Of a DNA stretch of 64,000 bases, positions 9,701-19,249 are shown one piece after another (positions within the stretch are counted from its first letter, which is position 1; every line of letters starts with the position of its first letter). The position numbers and the translations under genes are program-made. The notes beneath the pieces are model-generated. The model was not told the origin of the DNA. It did not search any database and saw only the letters and a list, made by a program, of their open reading frames with translations. The DNA is from Malus domestica. Its lineage: Eukaryota; Streptophyta; Magnoliopsida; Rosales; Rosaceae. The DNA lies in NCBI RefSeq assembly GCF_042453785.1, contig NC_091668.1, positions 2,248,501-2,312,500 on the forward strand, written 5' to 3'.

Positions 9701-12700
9701 ATGGAGTTGAGAAGTTGCAATCATCTGCACTTTATCCAGGCTCTGAAAGGTGGTTTAGTGATCAAGACTCTGAATGTGGCTTGCGGACGACCAGTACTCA
9801 GATTCAAGGAGTTGAATGACATACATGAAAGATTAGATGCCAAAAATGGTGATTCGTTTCCAAGATTTCCACCAAAAGATGAGTTTAGGGGATCACTTGT
9901 CAACAGTAACAAGGTCATGGGTGAAAGTCCAAGCAGGCGTACTGTGCGAAATATAACAGTCAAAACTGAACCTGAAGCTTATGATATCAGTGATGGCAAT
10001 GCCGGAACGAATAGTGATTTCGATGGTTTTGGTGATATGACACTGAAGCAGATCAAAGAGACATGCAAGAAAAAGAAAAGAAAACGTTCAACGTCTGTTG
10101 ATTTGAACAAAATACTTGAAACTTGCTCACCTGTAAAGCATGAGTGTTCTGAGTCACAAAATGATGAAGAGGATGTTGATCTCATAGAGCCTCTTAGTAA
10201 GTGGAAACACTCGAAGAAGGCAAAGGCCAGGACTAAGAGTAAGCTTAAGAGAAACATTTCCTCTACTATGTCTAAAAGGTCCACATCAACTATCACATAT
10301 GAGCCGGAGTTATTCCAATTCGATCGAGATGTGATTGCATCTGGTCTCAACATTAAAGTAAAGGTTCCTGAAACTGAGTTTTCAGATATCCAAAACACAA
10401 TTCCTTATGCTGGTGGTACCTCTTTGTCTTGGGACAATCAGGTGGGTTCTTGCGGAGTGGTGCCTGATGAATCTCCTGCGACAGCTGCTGATTGTGTTTA
10501 CGAGACTGAGTTGCCAATTTCTGAAACTAAAGAAAGTCAGATTTGTGTTGTTAATGAAATCTTCTATGAAGATTTGGAGTATGCAGTGGGGCCTCATGAA
10601 TCTCCTGCGACAGCTGCTGATTGTGTTTCTGAGATTGAGTTGCCAATTTCCAGAACAAAAGAAAGTCAGATTTGTGTTGTTAATGAAGTCTTCTACGAAG
10701 GTTTGGACTATGCAGTGATGCCTGATGAATCTCCAGTGACAGCTGCTGATTGTGTTTCCAAGGCCGAGTTGCCAATTTCCGATTTAAAAGATTGTCAGAT
10801 TTGTGTTATTAATGAAGTCTTCTATGGAGATTTAGAGTATGAAGTGGTGCCTAATGAATCTCCTGCGACAGGTGCTGATTGTGTTTCTGAGACCAAGTTG
10901 CCAATTTCCAAAGCAAAAGAAAGTCAGATTTGTGTTGTTAATGAAGTCTTCTATGGAGATTTGGAGTATGAAGTGGTTCCTAATGAATCTCCTGCGGCAG
11001 CTGATGATTGTGTTTCCGAGACCGAGTTACCACTTTCCGAAGCAAAAGAAAGTCAGATTTGTGTTGTTAATGAGGTCTTCTATGAAGATTTGGAGTATGC
11101 AGATCCTACACCTATTCAGATTGTAACGACCTCAGATTGGGATATTGTTGAGGCAGATGATCCAGAGTTCACCAGCTATGACTGCTTGGATTTGTCTCTA
11201 TTAGAATATAACATAGAAGGATGTATCACGGATTCAGTTCACCCTGGCAACTTCATTGAAGCAATATGTCCGGCGCAAGATCTAAATTTTGATATGCATG
11301 ACAATATTTCCTCTGAGGATGAAAGGTTGTGTCAGGCTAACAGCGAGACCCAGGTTCGACTATCTGAGGTGGTGGGTGATTATCTCTTCCAGTGCATGGG
11401 ACCTATTAATGGAAGTGATTCATGTCTCTCTGAGCCTGACATGAAAGATGATTCACCTTCGAATGTTGAAACCAGTGCTGGCCCTGCGAGTGATTGTGAC
11501 TCAGGCTCTGGTAGCGGTATGGTTTCTGTTGCTGATGATTCTCCCATGGCTGAGGAGAAGCAATCCCACAAGCCTGCCTGTGCTGGTGCAGATAGAAACT
11601 TGTCTCCAGGAATCTTTTCTTCTGATGCTTCTGACGAGCTTACGACACTAGTGAGTGGTGGGAGTCCTAGTTTAAACCAGCAGCGTCCTCTTCAAAGGCT
11701 CTTTCCGACCAGAAAGGTACATAGCGTCTATTTGTTGTTATTTTGCTTTATCCCAGTGAGGAGTTTGTTTCTCATTAACTGTTTTCATGTGCAGGTCATT
11801 TCACCAACTTCCCAAGAAAAACTGTGTAAGGCCATGAAGTCAATTGAGTTACACAGTGAAGAACTTCCCGGTAAGTGTTCAAAGCCTGTTGTGCTTTCTG
11901 AGTGATTATCGTAGCACTCTCTGTCAGAGAAACAAGATTTCGTTCAAGTGTTCTTAATATTTAAGCTTTCAGTTTCTTATGCCTTTTCATAACGATTCAT
12001 ATGAAATGCAAAGAAATGTTTTTGGTACTTTGAATTTTAATTTAGTTTTCTGTTCATTATTCCAAATGCATTTGACTTTCATGGTTTTCTGATTATATCA
12101 GGTTGTAATGGGAATCTACATTTTGGAGAACAAACCGAGAGTACGATTGGTGGAGTCCAAGGGCCTGATCAGATCAGGAGAGCCAAATTCTCTATCAAAG
12201 CGCAAAACAACCGTTATCCAAAGAACGAGAATATTAATTCCCACCCTAATGGCATCCCTAAACCTTCCAATGTTTCTGCAGCACCACCTCGTTTTACCAC
12301 GGGGTGTACTTCTATCCGAACTTGTTCAGAGAGCGCCATTGCATTCTCACAACGGCAGATGCAGGACATTGAATCCCTTGCAACGAAACTCACGAATGAG
12401 TTACAGACCATGAAGGAAATTGCAGAAGAAAGGCTACTGCCTGAAGCCTACCATGCTACACCCTTGAAATATAATGCAAATGAGGTACCCTAATACTTTT
12501 CTCAGACACGTTTGCTGCTGCAACATTTTATCATGTATATATGCAACAATTCTGTGTGCTCATCTATGAGCTTCCGATGGAAAAAATGCAGGTGCGGATG
12601 GCTATTAAGAACATAACCAGAGTTGAAGCATCTGCGAAAAGATTGCTTTCCATGATGACGAGGGACTGTAGCCGGTTTTGTAAAATCATGGTTTGCTCCT

Positions 12701-13061
12701 CATCCTGTTTTCTTTAAATTTCTCGGTTTCTGTTATTTGCAGTCTAAACTAAAATAATCATCACGCACTCTTCCCTAATGTAAATAAATTAAGAAAGAGA
12801 GCGCAGGATGACTGTTTCGGCGTTCTAATAACAATTCTATTTTCTTTCACTGCCGTGTTCCGCTGCATGAATTTGATCGTTTCTGTTCATCGATTGCAGA
12901 AAATGGCTGATAACGGCGTCGATGCTTCTGAAAACGTTGCAAACAAGGACAAGGAGAGGAAGAAAATTGTGTTTGCTGATGAAGCTGGGGGGAAGCTCTG
13001 CCATGTCAAGTTTTTTGAGAATGACGTGGCAACTTTTTTGGATCAAAGGCGGGATTGTTGA
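9701..13061 (+). CDS. Unrecognised 911-residue protein with five tandem 43-residue repeats
   Basis: Five exons join in frame: 9701-11716, 11795-11870, 12102-12484, 12592-12690 and 12900-13061. An in-frame TGA just upstream supports the first ATG. The N-terminal third is basic with Lys runs (CKKKKRKRS, a nuclear signal candidate). Residues 253-467 are five head-to-tail copies of a 43-residue unit with core ESPATAADCV, KESQICVVNE and FYEDLEY. Exon 3 has a likely coiled coil (FSQRQMQDIESLATKLTNEL). The last exon ends in an acidic tail with KKIVFADEAGGKLCHVKFFE; KIVF (880-883) fits the RVxF docking motif for protein phosphatase 1. I do not recognise the family. A nuclear protein of dividing cells that binds PP1 is a guess from these motifs and the upstream E2F sites. 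Confidence 0.7.
10457..11101 (+). repeat. Five in-frame 129-bp tandem repeats
   Basis: The repeats start at 10457, 10586, 10715, 10844 and 10973, all exactly 129 bp with no indel, so the reading frame is kept. DNA similarity between units is high. Each unit encodes an acidic stretch (VxPxESPAT..DCV) followed by a hydrophobic patch (QICVVNEVFYEDLEYA). Confidence 0.95.
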
Positions 13062-13155
13062 ATATACATTTACGAGTAATGCTAGGAAAATCACGTATTT
13101 ATAATCATTTTACACAAGTAATTCAGTAAAACCATTAGGGGCAAAAACGACAATA

Positions 13156-14148
13156 TCAAATTTTCAAATTTCCCCCTTGGTCCGAAGGGTCAGAAAACAA
13201 GAGCTCCCATATCTCAGAAAACGCCTCCACGATAACATTCTGGTAGTGGCGGGAATTCAAAGTCAAGAAGCAACGGAGGAGCTCCTCCAACTCCTTGGCC
13301 TCGAAGATCTGCTTCTCCATGATCATCTCCATCATCGACCGCCTGAAATCCTCGTAGGGATCCTCCGACTTCTTCACCACCGCCACGCTCTCCCTCACCT
13401 TCCCCTCTCCCCCTCTGCACGCCCTCATCGGCCGCAGCACCGTCTTTATCTTTCCGAACTCGCCGCCAGTCGCCGCCGGTTTCTTCGAATCCAAATCTGA
13501 ATTCGATCTACGAACCTTATCGTAGTCGCCACCGTTAGGTCTCTTCTTGCTGCTCTGCTTGTGCGATTCCGAGATCTTCTTGCCTATCGTCTCCATCACC
13601 AGCGAGAATTCATTCGAGAAGCTGCTGGAAGAGTAGATCGGAGTTCCGCTTTCTTCGCTGTTCTCTTGGCTGCCGTCGAATTCGCCGCTGGACCAGTTTC
13701 CCGAAGAAGCATTTATAAACGGAAGCTCCGGCTTCGCTTTCGGTTTCGATTTCTTCTTCGTCTTCGTCTTCTCCTCCTTCCGCTTCTTCCTGTAATACTT
13801 CTCGGTTTCCGAAATCGGCGGCATAAAATTGTGATTAAGTTCGTCATTATCCGCGGATGATTTGATTTCAACGTTACAATCGGAGATGAATCGCGTGGAT
13901 GACCGGGACGGGCACGATCCGCAGCCGATGGATTTTGCGGGCTTGGAGAACACGTAGTGCTGTAGGGAGTGGTGCTCCGGTGTGGACGGCGGCGGGGCCG
14001 GGAGGTTGGGGAACTTGATGTCCATGGCTTTGGCGTTTACAGGGGACAGCCGGTATATTGCCGGTGAAGTGGAGTGGTGCTTGGGACGACAGAATTGGAT
14101 TAGGGAAATAACCCGGGGGAATTTGAGCTTAAAGTAGCGTTTAGCCAT
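13156..14148 (-). CDS. OFP: OVATE family protein (transcriptional repressor)
   Basis: An intronless gene of 330 residues, typical of the family. The OVATE domain is at about residues 256-317: SEDPYEDFRRSMMEMIMEKQ, then a leucine-rich LEELLRCFLTLNSRHY and VEAFSEIWELLF. OVATE proteins are plant-only repressors that bind TALE homeodomain (KNOX/BELL) proteins and microtubule-linked TRM proteins, and affect organ shape and secondary walls. The N-terminal part is low complexity with a Cys/Ser motif (GCGSCPSRSSTRF) and a basic run KKRKEEKTKTKKKSKPKAK, a nuclear signal candidate. The match is closest to the OFP7/OFP8 group from memory. The stop is only 94 bp from the stop of the convergent gene, so the transcripts probably overlap. 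Confidence 0.9.
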   Translation of the reverse strand: MAKRYFKLKFPRVISLIQFCRPKHHSTSPAIYRLSPVNAKAMDIKFPNLPAPPPSTPEHHSLQHYVFSKPAKSIGCGSCPSRSSTRFISDCNVEIKSSADNDELNHNFMPPISETEKYYRKKRKEEKTKTKKKSKPKAKPELPFINASSGNWSSGEFDGSQENSEESGTPIYSSSSFSNEFSLVMETIGKKISESHKQSSKKRPNGGDYDKVRRSNSDLDSKKPAATGGEFGKIKTVLRPMRACRGGEGKVRESVAVVKKSEDPYEDFRRSMMEMIMEKQIFEAKELEELLRCFLTLNSRHYQNVIVEAFSEIWELLFSDPSDQGGNLKI

Positions 14149-14149
14149 T

Positions 14150-15870
14150 AATTAAGCTGGAGATTAAGCGATAATAGACGGAGGATTTGGTGTTGGATTA
14201 TATAGTGAGGTGAGGCCGGCTGTAGAAGCAGAGGGAGCGGGATTACGATTACCAAATCCAATTTATCCGATGGATTAAATTAAGAGAGGATGACGTGTGC
14301 ATGGAATTCTCTCCGGTGATTGTATGGTTTGAAAATGTGTTAAATAAATGGCTATGTTTAAGATTAATTAATTGATAATCAAATTACTAATCAGGTTGAA
14401 AGCTACTTAAAAAATCAGATTAATGAATTTTATTTCTGTTTCAAGTTGACGAGTTCCATGCACCACTTGAATATCAAAAACTTGATCATACAAGAGCGAG
14501 ATCAATCTCATTGTCGTACACAATGTTAGCAATAGGGCGTTATTAGGACTGATAAATTACGCATCAATAAGAAGGTGTCACGTTTGTACAAAGTATGAGT
14601 AGATTCGGTTTCATTCAGTTTAATTTTTTTTAGTCAAAACTAAAAACCAAACTACAATTACTGTTCGGAAGTTGGAAGCGTACTGAAAATCGATCAAGAG
14701 GACAAATTAATCGAAATAGTAAAAAGCAGTGTAAAATAATTAGGTTTAATTCCAGATTTCGTTTTCAATATGAACTGAAAACCACTAGTTGACAAAATCG
14801 TTGGGGAGCTGACAGCCAGATAGATACAATTTTCAATTTTGTATGACACGTGTACAAGCAAAACCACTACAAGACAATTTGTAGAAAGTTTCTTCTACTG
14901 TACAGTGTGCACACGCGCTTTGACTTCTTGACTTTGCAGTACGGGTCGAGCTGGAAGCAAGTACGACTTGGGCCTTCAGAGCCCAGGAGATAAGTATTGT
15001 GGCCCGCAACGTTGGAGTCACTTGTGACGCGTGAATTGAATTTTTTTTTTTTTTGGGGGACAAATAATAACAGTTTTATTTGTTAGCTGTTGAAGGAGAA
15101 TGATCAATGAGTATCAAACTTGCACCAGAATGCATAAGCATCATTTCTTTTGCCACTAAGATAAAACGTTATTAATGAATTCTTTTGTTAGAGTAATGTG
15201 TTCCTTCATTTGAACTCAAGTTCGAATCTATTTTATTGAAATTTAGATGAACTTAATGTAATTACCATATCATTCACAAGCAGGGAACACAAAATTTGTG
15301 ATGCAACCATAACAGCGATAATGGTTCACAAAACATATGACCGGACATTAACTAGGTCCTATATAATTTAGTGATACATTTATACGCATCGTTGTTGATT
15401 TAGTAATAATTTTTTTCATAATATTAAAATGTGTCACAAGTTTGATTTTTTCTGATGATTTTATCTTAAGATAATAATTATGTTGAAATTAACTTAGTTA
15501 GCTTGACTTGTTTGATGATCAATGTTAATTAGTTGTGGTAGGGGTTAAGGGGTCCTAAAATATGCATGTGCCCTTAAAATGGTTCCAAGCCATGCGAGAC
15601 CTACGCGCAAGGAGCACCTTAGACAACGAAACCTCTCTCCCTCCCTCTTAACTTCTCATTTTTCCAATACCAACTTAATATCCTACTAGTTAAAATTAAA
15701 ATTTCCACAATCTCCCTTCTAATTTTAAAACACCCTAATCCTTTAGGGGGAGAAAGGGGAAAGTTTCCCTTTTCCTCTTTCTCTAATTTAATCAATTTAT
15801 CTCCTCCACAATCCCCTAATCGCATAGGTTCCTCAAATATTTAATTTTACATTTTTTTTACAATTTAATT
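14150..15870. other. Intergenic, between OFP and the DUF620 gene
   Basis: This holds the OFP promoter side (14150-14300) and the DUF620 promoter side (about 15540-15870, with pyrimidine-rich CCTCTCTCCCTCCCTCTT). At 15185-15260 there is a SINE-like scrap with AAGTTCGAATCT. Short A/T runs occur at 15040-15055. No gene is seen in the 1.2 kb between. Confidence 0.4.
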
Positions 15871-15877
15871 AATTTCT

Positions 15878-17372
15878 ATGAGGAAGCTGTGTCCTAACCT
15901 TGACAATCAAGATGGCCTGGCTACCGTCCTCGAGGTGCCGATTCCGGAGGAAATGTTCACCAGCATGGGCAGCAGCGCCGAGTTGCAGTGGGCGAATCTC
16001 CGTTCTTCCATGAAAGCTCATCTCTCGTCAGGATCAAACAATGAGTTCATGGCATTGCTCAAGCTTGTTGGCTGTCCTCTCATCCCCCTTCAGGTTCATT
16101 GCGACAATGCACTCTCCCGCCCTATCAAAGACTGTTCAATCGTACGTAGTCTTAACCTAACTTGCCAAATAATATAGTTTCCATTTTCCATTACGTACCT
16201 TCGTAGTTCCATAAAAATCAAACGAAATCTAAAATTTGCATGCATGCATGCGGGCAGGAGGCTTCGACGGCTCATTATATAGTGCAACAATATGTGGCGG
16301 CGACCGGGGGACTGGCGGCGTTGAATTCGGTGAATAGCATGTGTGCCGTTGGGGAGGTGAAGATGGTGGGATCGGAAATGCACCAAGGTGATAACGATAG
16401 TGTACACGTTCAGAGCAAAGGCAATGGCGAGGTTGGTGGGTTTGTCCTATGGCAAAAAGACCCCGACCTGTGGTACTTGGAATTGTTTGTTTCCGGCTTC
16501 AAAGTCAGTGCTGGAAGCGATGGCAAGGTAGCATGGAATCAATCCGGCTCGCAACCTTGCCATGCCAATAAAGGGCTCCCAAGACCCCTCCGCCGCTTCT
16601 TTCAGGTATATACATTACTTGAAAACAACGCATGCACATTTCCTTACAAGAGTTTTTGCTATAAGTGTTTTTATTATTTATTAAAATCAAGTGTTTTCTT
16701 GGAAAAATAAAATACAGAACATGTGTTTCTTCGCAAAGTGATTATACGACCTAAAAACGCTTACTAATTATTCTATCGTTTGAAGCACTTTTGGTTGTTA
16801 GAAAATATGATTACTTCATCATAACGCGGTTTCTTCGTAACACGATTAAGTGACAAAATTAACTTTTGTTTATTGATTAGGGTTTGGACCCAAGGAGAAC
16901 AGCCAACTTGTTCCTAGACGCAGTATGCACAGGAGAGAAAAGCATCAACAAAGAAGAATGCTTCATCCTCAAGCTAGAGACTCCCACGGAAATACTCCAA
17001 TCCCAAAGCACTCCCCAGACTGAAATAGTCCACCACACCATCTGGGGCTACTTCAGCCAGCGTACGGGACTGCTAATCCAGTTCGAGGACAGCAAGCTGG
17101 TCAAGATGAGGTCGCGAAACGACAACGTTTTCTGGGAGACGACGATGGAGACGGTGATCGGGGACTACAGATACGTCGACGGGATAAACATAGCGCACGC
17201 TGGCAAAACGTCGGCGTTGCTGTACAGGTACGGACACGCTTACAACCAGAAGAGGAGGATTGAGGAGACGTGGAAGATTGACGAGGTGGATTTCAATATT
17301 CGTGGGTTGTCCACGGATTGCTTTCTTCCTCCGGCGGATCTTAAGAGGGAAGATGGCGGTGGAGATCAATAG
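15878..17372 (+). CDS. DUF620 family protein
   Basis: Three exons, 15878-16141, 16258-16605 and 16881-17372, all phase 0, encode 367 residues. The N-terminus MRKLCPNLDNQDGLATVLEV followed by PIPEEMF is the signature opening of this plant family. Other marks are YIVQQYVAATGGLAALNSV, FVLWQKDPDLWYLEL, and the C-terminal HTIWGYFSQRTGLLIQFEDS with TVIGDYRYVDGINIAHAGKT. The biochemical role of DUF620 proteins is unknown to me. A CATGCATG repeat sits at the end of intron 1. No signal peptide or membrane segment is visible. The family call is firm; function is open. Confidence 0.9.
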
Positions 17373-17796
17373 TACGTACCATACGACTGTTTGCTTTTTA
17401 AAAGAGACTGTTTTGTTTGGTCAATTTATTTTTACACAACCAATACAAAAAACAAAAAACCAAAAAGAAAGAAGGCGAAGGGAGAACTGCATGTACATAT
17501 AGGTAAAAGCAAAACTGTTTTTTCTCATCAGCCTGTGGTTTTTGGAATTAGAGAGAGCAAGATGAAGAGATTGATTAATTTTTGGAATTAAAATACGTCG
17601 TGTATGTGAGTTGATCTTGACGATTCATAATTTGGACCCACGAAATAAATCCCACATGCATGCAGCATGCGTTATTGATCCTAACACTCACTCCTCTTTA
17701 GACCCAACATCTAAACCAAATCTACGCTTAGCTTGTTTCTATATACTAATATGCATCTTGGTTGCTGGGCTCCCCCACATGCAAGTGAAAAACGAA

Positions 17797-17968
17797 GAGG
17801 ATCCCTTCTACCAAATCCACCAAATCCATTAATCCGGATCTTTGAAATTTGATTCAAAGGCTATAAATGGGTCCCCTTTAAAAGTTATAATAACTTTAAA
17901 CGTTGGATCAAATTTCAAAAGTCTGGATTGTGGATTTGGTGGAAGGGATCCGGTGAGTATCCATTTCC
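17797..17968. mobile_element. GGATCC foldback MITE
   Basis: Arms GAGGATCCCTTCTACCAAAT at the left and ATTTGGTGGAAGGGATCCGG at the right, with a centre ATAAATGGGTCCCCTTTAAA. Imperfect flanking repeats GAAAAACGA and GAAAGAACGA may be the target duplication. Same family as 6304-6473. Confidence 0.65.
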
Positions 17969-18064
17969 GAAAGAACGAATGATCTTCCAACCAAAAAAAG
18001 TGAGTGAGTGAAAAGCGTGGCAAGAGAGTGAGTTTGACTCGTGAACGATTGACAAGTGGACCGA

Positions 18065-18276
18065 TCCTTTTGGGCATTTGTTATAATGGGCCTGTTCAGT
18101 AAACTGTACACAGGCCCAAACAAAAGTTGGACCTCGATAACTTTTAAGAAAGCCCATAGAAACTCCCCAGATATCTATTCAAAGCCCAAAGCAAAAAGAA
18201 GTGGGCCGGGCCACCAAAATATCAAAATCTGTTTGCCAGTTGGGTAAAACCCTAATCACATAAACCCCTATATAAT
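18065..18276 (+). promoter_or_regulatory. Site II / telo-box / TATA promoter of a non-coding (snoRNA) transcript
   Basis: Site II elements (TGGGCY) lie at 18087-18092, 18113-18118, 18151-18156, 18183-18188 and 18202-18207. A telo-box AAACCCTAA is at 18247-18255 and a TATA box TATATAA at 18269-18275. Telo-box plus site II plus TATA is the usual make-up of plant promoters for ribosomal-protein and snoRNA genes. No long coding frame follows, but a box C/D snoRNA lies 430 bp downstream. Confidence 0.65.
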
Positions 18277-18477
18277 CTCGATCCCCCTCCTTTCTGCCTA
18301 TCATTCTTCTCCGCGCTCAGTCGCTCTTCAACTTTCAATCTCCGCAGCCCCACCGTTTCATAAATCTCCTTTCTTAAGATCCGTTTGTGGTTTGGATCCG
18401 ATTGGGTTTCGGATCCGAATACATAGATAGCGTCTGTGTCTTCTGAATTTTGGTTTGGATTGTCTGCGCTCGCGCCA

Positions 18478-18647
18478 ATGTTTGTGCGTAATGCATCTGT
18501 TTACCCTCTCCTTCCATGACAAAGAAATCAACGGTGGAGGAGCTTAGAACGGATGCAGATATCGATTGGTTGGCTTACCAGCTCACTGCAAATTATTTGA
18601 GTTTGCTTTTGGGTCAAATGGACCTACCGATATATTTATATCCTTAA
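18478..18647 (+). other. Two tiny overlapping ORFs in the promoter-proximal transcript
   Basis: A 13-codon ORF at 18478-18519 ends in ATGA, whose ATG opens a 43-codon ORF at 18516-18647 (MTKKSTVEELRTDADIDWLA at its start). The stop-start overlap looks like an upstream-ORF arrangement, but there is no main ORF behind it. I do not recognise the peptide. It may be chance in a non-coding transcript. Confidence 0.2.
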
Positions 18648-18700
18648 TTATGTTTAATTAATTGTCCTAATTATGTTTAAATTAGTGTGGGTCGAAAATC

Positions 18701-18790
18701 AAATGGCAAATGATGAATAATCTTTTCCGCTTATTGATATACTGAATCTTCTGTGTTGACATAAACTCCGCTTATTATCTGATGCCATTT
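18701..18790 (+). ncRNA. Box C/D small nucleolar RNA (25S rRNA methylation guide)
   Basis: All parts of a C/D snoRNA are in order: an 8-bp perfect terminal stem AAATGGCA (18701-18708) with TGCCATTT (18783-18790); C box ATGATGA at 18710-18716; D' box CTGA at 18742-18745; C' box GTGTTGA (one mismatch) at 18753-18759; D box CTGA at 18779-18782. The D' guide CCGCTTATTGATAT is complementary to ATATCAATAAGCGG near the 5' end of 25S rRNA as I recall it, and the D guide CTCCGCTTATT to the overlapping AATAAGCGGAG. By the D+5 rule both would direct 2'-O-methylation of uridines four bases apart. A strong snoRNA-type promoter lies upstream. Confidence 0.85.
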
Positions 18791-18826
18791 TTTTCTATTT
18801 ATTTATTTTATTTGGAAAAATTAAAA

Positions 18827-18916
18827 GGCAAGGCGTATGATGAAAAATATTATCACTTATACTACACACCGAAATAAATGTGGACGAAATCTCCGCTTAT
18901 TATCTTATGCTTTGCC
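18827..18916 (+). ncRNA. Second, decayed copy of the box C/D snoRNA
   Basis: Starting 36 bp after the first snoRNA: near-complementary stem GGCAAGGC (18827-18834) / GCTTTGCC (18909-18916), C box ATGATGA at 18837-18843 and the same D guide CTCCGCTTATTAT. The D box reads CTTA (18904-18907) instead of CTGA and the D' guide is not kept. It is probably a duplicated snoRNA that has lost its D box, or one with a weak D box. Confidence 0.6.
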
Positions 18917-19249
18917 ATTGTTTATTGATTTTAAAAAAAAATTAGTATTTTGCCGCTTAGTATTATGGTCCAGTGGTATTGTTTTATGTTCGATTCTCGT
19001 CAATGGCGAATAGATAAATATTGTTTGTTAAAAAAAAAATTAGTATCTTTGGTTTTGGATTTTTAGTGACGGTTTTGTTTAGGAATTGTGTTAAGAATTT
19101 GTTTCGATGAAGAGGAAAAGCAGACGGGCGGACAGAATCTGATGCTGTGTAGATTGTCTGCAATTGCCACTTGTGTGGAATTGTCTCTGAGGATTATTTG
19201 TTTTTAATTTTGTATAATATTTTCTTTTTTTTTGCTTGTTTTTAAATTG

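Noticed and set aside
13177-13500. A 107-codon plus-strand frame over the OVATE gene
   Set aside because: Antisense shadow of a GC-rich single exon; the minus-strand OVATE domain is unambiguous.
19130-19195. Second possible C/D snoRNA (CTGATGC..CTCTGAGG)
   Set aside because: The C box is poor, there is no terminal stem, and no guide complementary to rRNA was evident.
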